DNA from: Anopheles merus
Lineage: Eukaryota > Arthropoda > Insecta > Diptera > Culicidae
Direction of reading: 5' to 3'
DNA length: 64,000 bases
Assembly (NCBI RefSeq): GCF_017562075.2
Contig: NC_054083.1
Coordinates: 1,790,501 to 1,854,500, forward strand
Within the stretch, counting starts at the first letter, position 1. Each line of letters opens with the position of its first letter. Positions 56,451 to 64,000 of this stretch are shown here, piece after piece. A program made the translations under genes and the position numbers. The notes below the pieces were generated by a model, which was not told where the DNA came from, ran no database searches, and was given only the letters and a program-made list of their open reading frames with translations.

Positions 56451-57619
56451 TTATCCTCTCTAGCTTTGCCGGAGATGGTTGTGCGCGTTTTGGTTTAAGT
56501 CCCGCGCGCAGTGTTTGTGCGTTGGTGCGCATTTCGTTCAAAGTCTCGTGCGCCGGTGTGTTATGGTGAAGTGTGAAGTGAACAAACAATGAGCACAGAC
56601 GCACATGCAGTGCGTGGATCGACAGGTAAGAATTTGCTGAACAGAGGCAACGCAGATTGTGGACAAGCTTCCCGCAGCCTGGCTCGACCCGGTACTTTGC
56701 AGTATGACGCCATTCGTGAGTATGAAGGATTCTAAATGTGTTGTGAAAGTGTACTTTATGTTTCAATAAAGTGTTTAATGAAATAAAAAATGACCGTGTT
56801 TGTGTTTGTTGTTAGAATAAGTGCGTATTTGCGATCGTGTCTATGCATGAAAGAAAACGAGAAACGAAAGAAACAAATATCTTTGGATGTGTTGGTAGCA
56901 TGACTGGAAAGAACACGAACACATTGAGAACTGCAGAGCGCACCGTGCGTTCCGTGTGGGGAGGGGACGGGATCGCGCGAGGGTGTAACTCATTCCTCCA
57001 AGAGTAACTGTTAACGTGGGACGGTACTCAAATCACTCAAAAAATACACTCATTTGACGGACGGGACCCGTCCGGCAAAATGAGTGTATTTTTTGAGTGA
57101 TTTGATTGACGCTACCCGTCCGGCAAAATGAGTAAAATAGTTAGTAGCAAAAGGAGAAATTTTGTGCAAGAGATTATTACTTCCGATTATTCCGAAAGTA
57201 TTTAGATCCGTTCCACACAAGCCCTGTACTCCCTTCGAGACCCTACCCAAGGCAATCTTGACTGGACACTACTTGGCGAGAAGGCGTGGTCACCATCCTC
57301 TCCTTTACTACCCGGGATCGTTCCCTCGTGTCAACTGACCAAGGTGTTCGACATTGGCAGGATTCCCCTTCCGTCCGCATAGGCCCCCGCAAGCTTGGGG
57401 CAACTAGCTGGAAGGCAGCCGTGAGGCGCGAATCTCTGTCGGTGAAGACGCTGCGGGAGGGAGGCACTTGGTGCAAGACCGTGGTCGGCGGGTCCGCTTC
57501 GTCCATCCGCTTCGACAGCACGGGAAGGCAGCGGGCATATATTTGCCGCACGGAAGCCGAAGGCATCGCCAGGACCAGTCACCTTCGCGGCTAGTCGGTG
57601 CACGACGGAGGCCGGGCGA

Positions 57620-57621
<2 letters not shown>
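56451..57621. other. Unit 2 tail, with complete palindrome
   Basis: Copy of 49921-51063 that is about 27 bases longer. A 76-bp palindrome at 57029-57104 (CAAATCACTC to GAGTGATTTG) is complete here and partly deleted in unit 1. Confidence 0.75.
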
Positions 57622-57909
<288 letters not shown>

Positions 57910-58535
57910 TAGAAAAAGAGTGTGCTTTTAATGTGTATTTTCGAGTGCGCGGGTTTGTGTCTGAAAAACGTTGCTTGCCATGAAAGCACATTTTTGCGTT
58001 GAAAGTATTCTGATAATGTGTGTTATCATGAGAAACAGCGTGCGTTCACACTTGGTTAAAAGCTAAAGTTTGTATCGACAGCAGCGCTTGTTCCTTGGAC
58101 GAAAACGCAGGTGTGCTGATTGATGAATGTGAATGCGACAGCGGTGCGAAATGGAAACGCGCACAATAGCAATAAACTCGGCATTACCTCACAGGTGTTT
58201 CTCCAGTGCACGCCATTGAAAGGCCTGCGTGCATCTCTGCGTTGAAGCTCGTGTGTGCATAGGAAACTTTGTGCGTGCATTGAGCAAGCGCGCAGTTGTT
58301 CTTTTCAATGGGCGTTTTGTTTCATGAGCGCGGCAGTATTCTGTTCTCGATTTAAATGGGTAGACGCTCACTCGCTTACTCATAGATAGTTTTTATCCAT
58401 ACACTTTTTTCGCTGCTCTACAACGATGAAATTCATCACGTGTAGAAGCAGAACGCAGGCAGAGCACGGGATCAGCCGTGTCTAAGTTTTTAACCAGTGC
58501 GTTCTTGACGGTCCAAGCAAGCAATGTTAGTAACA

Positions 58536-58803
58536 ATGGGTCGAGGTAAACATTGTACCGATTATCAGCACCATATGATAAAGCGACTGGCTGCTGCTGG
58601 CATTAAGCGCAAAACGATCGAGTTCATAATGGAACGATCGCGCACTTTTGAGGAACGAACGCGCTTCGGACAACCGAAACGTGCTTAGACAATCAAAACG
58701 CGCTTGGACAACCGAAACGCGCAAGTCAACCAGACGTCCTCAGAAGACCACGGCGAAAGAAGACCGTAAAATTGTTAATATATCGAAAATACACTGATCG
58801 CGA
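58536..58803 (+). pseudogene. Tc1-type transposase remnant, unit 3
   Basis: Same remnant as at 45460; same early stop. Confidence 0.75.
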
Positions 58804-58987
58804 GGGCGGTGGTCCTGCTTATTACATCAAAAACCTAACCCAAAACACAAAAAAAAATTACTAACAAATCTATCCGAAACGACATACTTGTGAAACACAC
58901 ACACACACACACCAATACACATTAAAACATACATACACATGCACACACACACACACACACCAATACACATTAAAACATACATACACA

Positions 58988-59022
<35 letters not shown>

Positions 59023-59265
59023 ACATAAACCTGTCCCAACGGGTGCATGCTGCGTTGAAAACACTAGGGTCCTATCATTCTGTCCGATACTGTACCCCTC
59101 GGGCTGAATCACTCAAAATTTGGGGTCTCATTGTTTGCGTGGTCCTCATACCCCTCGGCCTGAATCGCTCAAAATTGGGGGTCTCATTGTTTGCGTGGTG
59201 GTGTTCATTTCAGTTCAGTTGTGGATACCATTCGATCACTCACCACTGAGTACACAACATGCTTA

Positions 59266-61457
59266 GAATTTTTAATTTTGTCAAAAATTGCTACCGTTTT
59301 ACCATCCGAAACAATGGACGTACATGGTTGAAATTTACCAAAAAATATCCGATTAGTGGACCCTAAATTCTATGAAAGGGGCTCAATAGATATGTTGATC
59401 GGGGCAGACACCTTTTTGAAAATGATAAAGGCAAAAAAGTTAAGGCTTGATCGTGAGTTACCAACACTACTTGAAACAGAATTAGGTTGGATTGTGAGTG
59501 GTGCATACAAGCATAATAATTTAAATCAATCAATGGCATGCACAATTGTTAGTCAAGGGGAGAAAACGACATAGCTTCTTTGATGAACATAATTTTTTAA
59601 CATCGAAGAAGTTCAAGATCAGAATTTGTGGAACGTTGAGGAACGAGAATGCGAAGAACATTTTCAAGCAACAACAAGGCGTGATGAGAGTGGAAGATAC
59701 GTGGTGCGATTACCACTCAAGGCGGAGATGGAATTGGGAGAGTCCAAGGAAGTAGCCTTACGGCAGTTTATTGGACTTGAGAGAAGATTTGAGAGGGAAC
59801 CGTAGGTGAAGGAAGCATATGAAGCATTTATGCAGGAATATATCGCTTTGGGGCACATGAGTGTCAGAAAAAATGAAAAAAGTAGTGACGATAAAGTGTC
59901 GTGTAATTTTTGATGGATCGTGCAAAACGTCAAATGGTCGATCTCTCAATGATATTTTAAAAGTAGGTCCAACAATACAGCAAGACACAACGGATATTTT
60001 ATTAAGATGGCGACGTAGAGCCATAGCAGTGGTCGGTGATGTCGAGAAAATGTACCGACAAGTGTGGGTTCATGATGAGGTTCGAAAGTTTCAACGAATA
60101 CTTTGAAGATACACATTCAAGTGAATACACGAATACACATTCAAGTGAAAAAAACAAAAACATATGAGCTTAATACAATAACATACGGAACGGCATAAGC
60201 GCCATTTCTTGTTATACGAACCCTAAATCAGGTGCTAGAAGACAATAAGGAAAAATACCCACTAGCAGTATCGCGTATAAATGACTTTTACGTGGATGAT
60301 TTTATTTCTGGAGCGGATTCTGAGAATGAAGCAAAACAATTGTGCGAAGAAACCAAGACAGCGTTAGCAATGGATGGGTTTTCTTTACGAAAATGGGCTT
60401 CTAATTGTCCCCATATATTACCATCTGAAACCGAAATTGATAATGTACAAAGGGTAATTGAATTGAAGTCAAGAGAGGGTGCAATATCAACATTAGGACT
60501 TGTGTGGAATCCAATCTTAGACACTTTAAGTGTAAAAATTACTAAACCAGAAACATGTGAGATACATACAAAAATATCGATTATACGAACAATCGCAAAA
60601 ATCTATGATCCATTGGGGATTGTGGATACAGTTAAAGCAAAAGCAAATCAATTCATGCAAAGGATTTGGTCATTAAAAAGAGAAAATGGTGATTCATACG
60701 GGTGGGATGAAGAAATTCCACAGCAAATGAGACAAGAGTGGGAATTGTTTGAGAAGCAGGTAACGTTTTTACAAGAAGTACAAGTACCAAGATGCGTAAC
60801 GACAGTAGGAGCACGTATGATTCAAATACAAGGATTTTGTAATGCTTCTGAAGAGGGTTATGGAACTTCGTATATGTGAGAAGCACGAAAGGAGAGGAAG
60901 TAGTTTCGCGATTATTTGTATCGAAATCAAAGGACATTCCATTAGCTACAAAACACACAATAGCTAGATTAGAACGATGCGCAGCCCATTTATTAGGAAA
61001 GCTATTAGTAAAACTCAAAAGAGTCACAGAAGATCGATTCGAAGCATTTTGTTGGACAGACTCTAGCACAGTCATTTATTGGTTGAAATCGTCTCCAAGT
61101 CGTTGGAAAACATTCGTGGCGAATAGAGTATCACAAATACAAAATGCAACAAAAGTTTTTGAATGGAGGCATGTGCCTGGGATTCATAATCCAGCAGATG
61201 CGGTTTCGAGAGGTAGAAATCCCGAAGAGGTTGTTGAGGATAAGCTTTGGTGGCATGGACCAGATTGGCTTGTCAAAGGCCTAGAACATTGGCCTAAAAA
61301 TATAGAGTCAGGTAACACTAGTGAGACAGCGAAAGAAGAGAAACAAATTAAAACGACTGTCGCAAAATTTCGAGAAGAGAGTGAAATAGTAATATTTTTA
61401 ACATTCGTTGTAAACAAAGTTCAAAATTTATTACTGGCTTTTATGAATTCTTGCGAC
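59266..61457 (+). pseudogene. BEL1 pol relic, unit 3
   Basis: Copy of 46139-48331 with one G deleted in a G run at about 59560 (GGGG instead of GGGGG), which moves the local frameshift. RT, connection and RNase H segments are otherwise the same and still broken. Confidence 0.9.
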
Positions 61458-61665
61458 TGAATGCCGCTCGTTGTGCCTGTCCCTATGTATATATGCGTTA
61501 AGACAAACTCACGCCATCTAACGTGCCTGTCGTTGTGCCTGTCCCTATGTATATATGTGTTTGGACAAACTCACGCCATCTAACGTGAACTAACTGTAAC
61601 GCTGCTGGATCGGGTTGGCTCATCCATTCTAATATTGCAGTTTGTTGTAGTCAAATAATTTGACA
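61458..61665 (-). repeat. 3' LTR of BEL2, unit 3
   Basis: Copy of 48332-48539 belonging to the least truncated BEL2. One base differs in the inner repeat (AAGACAAAC instead of AAGCCAAAC). Confidence 0.8.
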
Positions 61666-61793
61666 TTCTCCCCCCCAGTGTAAATCTCGCATTTGTACTC
61701 CGTCTCAAACTGCTAGCCGCTGCACAAGCATTGCTCTTTTCCTACTACTATTTCCTATACTTTAAATGATGCACTTTAATTCTGCGCAGAACT

Positions 61794-64000
61794 CTACACG
61801 TCTAACACCGCTATTTTTGTTGCCGGTCTTCGTATCAAGCCTTGCGAAGTTTGTACGGTCGCTTGCCTAACTTGCCCATCCTTTGCGGCAATAACTTCTA
61901 CTACGCGTCCCTTGGACCAAGAGTTTCTGGGCATGTTCGAATCGACGATGATAACGATGTCACCTACAGCGATAGGTTTAACCATGGTTATCCACTTCCC
62001 TTTTCGCGTTATCGTAGGCAGGTAGTCCGATATCCATTTCTTCCAAAACATTTGGGCGAGTATCTGGGAGGTCTTCCATGTCATTTTCAGCGTCGCGGGA
62101 TCATCGCGAAATTCACCTATTGATCGTTCGGAGTCTATTGTTCCTAAAAGAAAGTGATTGGGTGTTAGTGGCGGCTCTGATTTTCGGTCTAGGGGAACAT
62201 GTGTGAGCGGTCGAGAATTAAGGATCATTTCGATCTCAGCAAATGTCGATAGAAGCACTTCGTCCGTAGGTAGTCGTGAAAGCTTTATCTCTCTTAACAC
62301 CTTTTTTACCGACTGTACGAGCCTCTCCCAACATCCTCCAAAATGTGGCGCCCCAAGTGGATTGAATTTCCATACAAGATCTGGGTCGGTGAACTCTTCT
62401 ATCAGTTGATTCTCATCTAATTCCTTCCAGGCTTCCATCAGTTCTCGTTGGGCTCCCACGAAGTTCGTCCTTCGGTCGCTCACGATCTCGATTGGTCTAC
62501 CACGTCTCGACATGAATCGTCGAACGGCCATAATACAGGACGACGTATTCAAGCTATACGCGACCTCGAGATGGATAGCTCTTGTAGTCAGGCAGGTGAA
62601 CAGAACTTCCCATCTTTTTTCACTGCGCCTTCCAACCGCTACTGTCATCGGCCCAAAATAGTCCACTCCCGTATACGAAAATGGTCGTTGATAAACTCCT
62701 AAGCGTTCAAGTGGAAGGTCGGCCATCCTAGGGGGCTGCGGAAGCGCGTCACGATTTTTGCAGTGTTGGCACGAACAACGAACTCTATTATATTCCGCCG
62801 TAAGCCTCGGAATGCAGAATCTAGAATGAAGTACATTTAATGCCGTCTGATGGTTAATATGTCTATACCTTCGATGATGTCGCTCCAGTAGTAATTGTGT
62901 TATGCGATGACCTCGTGGGAGAATGATAGGATGTTTCACCTCCTTACTTAACCATGCGCAGTTTTCCAAACGTCCACATGCTCTGAGTACGCCATAGTCA
63001 TCTAGTTGCGGACTCATCTTGTATATACTGCTGTTTCTCTTTATCCTCTGCTTCCAGGGATACTTAGGGTCCACCGAGTCTCGTAGGCATGAAATTTCTT
63101 TATGGAAGACGTCTCGCTGTGCCAATATGAAAACCTCGCGTTCAGCTCGCTCCAGTTCGGATTGGGTCAGAGGACCTTTAGGATAACTGTGTCCCCTTGA
63201 AACTATGAACGAGACAAAACGAATAACATACGCCACAGTCCTTACCAGCCGCTGCCATGAAGAAAAACGATCGATTAAGATCCACGGTTCGGTTAAGGCG
63301 ACGTGATGAAGCAAGGTCTTTCGCATTTCCTCTGAAGTTCCCTCAGTAGGCGTATCTCTCTCGGGCCAGTCAGCTTCAGGGCGCCACAGGAAGTCAGGTC
63401 CACGAAACCAGCGGCTGGTGGGATCCAATGTGGGAGTTCTTTTCCATTTAGTTCCATCGTCAGCCACATTTTTCTTGCCGGATATCCATTGCCATTGATG
63501 TCGCTCGGTGGTCTCGAGAATTTCGCTCACACGAAACGCTACAAATTGGCTGTAACGACGGTGTTCCGCTCTCAACCAGCAAATCACGTCTTGGGAGTCG
63601 GTCCAATATGAGACTTATTTAATCGTGATCCGATGTGACGCGACAATGTTGTTTGCAAACCTCACGCCAATCAACGCTGCTTGAAGTTCCAGCCGAGGAA
63701 TTGAGACAAATGTCAAAGGCGCGAGTCTGGTCTTCGATCCTATAAGAGCACACTCTATTTTGTCGTCTTCTTCGAATCGCAGGTAAGCGGCCGCAGCCAT
63801 TCCGCTCTCGCTGGTATCACAGAACATATGGAGTTGAATATTTTTCGTATAGCTGGATGTTATTAGTCGATAGCATCGTGGAACTCTTACATGTAGGACG
63901 TTAGGGAGGGCTTTTATCCAAGTTTGCCACTTCTCTGATAAATCGTTTATAAGCGGTTCGTCCCAGCCTATTCCTGTTCTCCAAACGCAAAAACGATTCT
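61794..64000 (-). pseudogene. BEL2 pol: RNase H and integrase, extends off-window
   Basis: Reading from the window edge, the connection region has GWDEPLINDLSEKWQTWIK and VPRCYRLI. RNase H follows with MFCDTSESGMAAAAYLRF, PRLELQAALIG, YWTDSQDVICWLRAEHR and ISGKKNVADDGTKW. The zinc region, DDE core and DUF5641 domain follow as in units 1 and 2. The only break seen is an in-frame TAA at 63615-63617, between SHRITIK and VSYWTDS. This is the parent state of the element truncated at 49920 and 56450. An RT should lie just beyond position 64000. Confidence 0.9.

Overview
The window is eukaryotic, repeat-dominated DNA, most likely from a dipteran and plausibly a mosquito of the Anopheles type. The grounds are BEL/Pao retrotransposons, a roughly 207-bp tRNA-derived SINE with an AAG tail, many TA-target MITEs, short GT-AG introns of 62-66 bp, and one insect-type single-copy gene. 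The species assignment is inference. No bacterial genes, CRISPR arrays, rRNA or functional tRNA genes were seen.

Layout. (1) 1-10817 is the visible part of a giant inverted repeat whose arms are nearly identical. Each arm carries a BEL/Pao element (LTR, gag-protease and reverse transcriptase) split by a 669-bp MITE and abutting a Jockey-type LINE 3' fragment. The arms meet at a 0.9-kb foldback core (4959-5859), and a second copy of that core (10970-11695) cuts off the right-arm pol. (2) 11788-14071 is an older, diverged long-TIR element. (3) 15099-20014 holds proline-rich coding minisatellite ORFs, a SINE, and a spliced minus-strand gene for a Tnp2/DUF4218-like (CACTA-type) transposase. (4) 21658-23666 is a cluster of MITEs. 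(5) 24716-29312 is the only convincing host gene, a nine-exon, 606-residue plexin-domain-containing (TEM7-like) type I membrane protein with complete splice sites and two MITEs in its last intron. (6) 30522-39989 is a second giant palindrome centred on a (TA)n tract, built from tandem 2-2.7-kb repeat units. A third, diverged unit continues to 43811 and contains a hAT-type MITE. (7) 43812-44412 is a Ty3/gypsy integrase fragment split by a SINE with a 12-bp target duplication. (8) 44413-63046 is a tandem triplication of a roughly 6.6-kb unit: (GT)n, Tc1 transposase remnant, decayed BEL fragment, and a second BEL inserted antisense into the first. In the third unit the second BEL runs on, nearly open, to the end of the window.

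Almost everything outside the plexin-domain gene is a record of nested insertion followed by inverted or tandem segmental duplication. Target-site duplications, paralogous empty sites and elements mirrored in both arms allow the events to be ordered. The strongest leads are the two giant palindromes, the dispersed motif that links the first palindrome core to the triplication, and the triplication junctions. All three need checking against assembly artefact.
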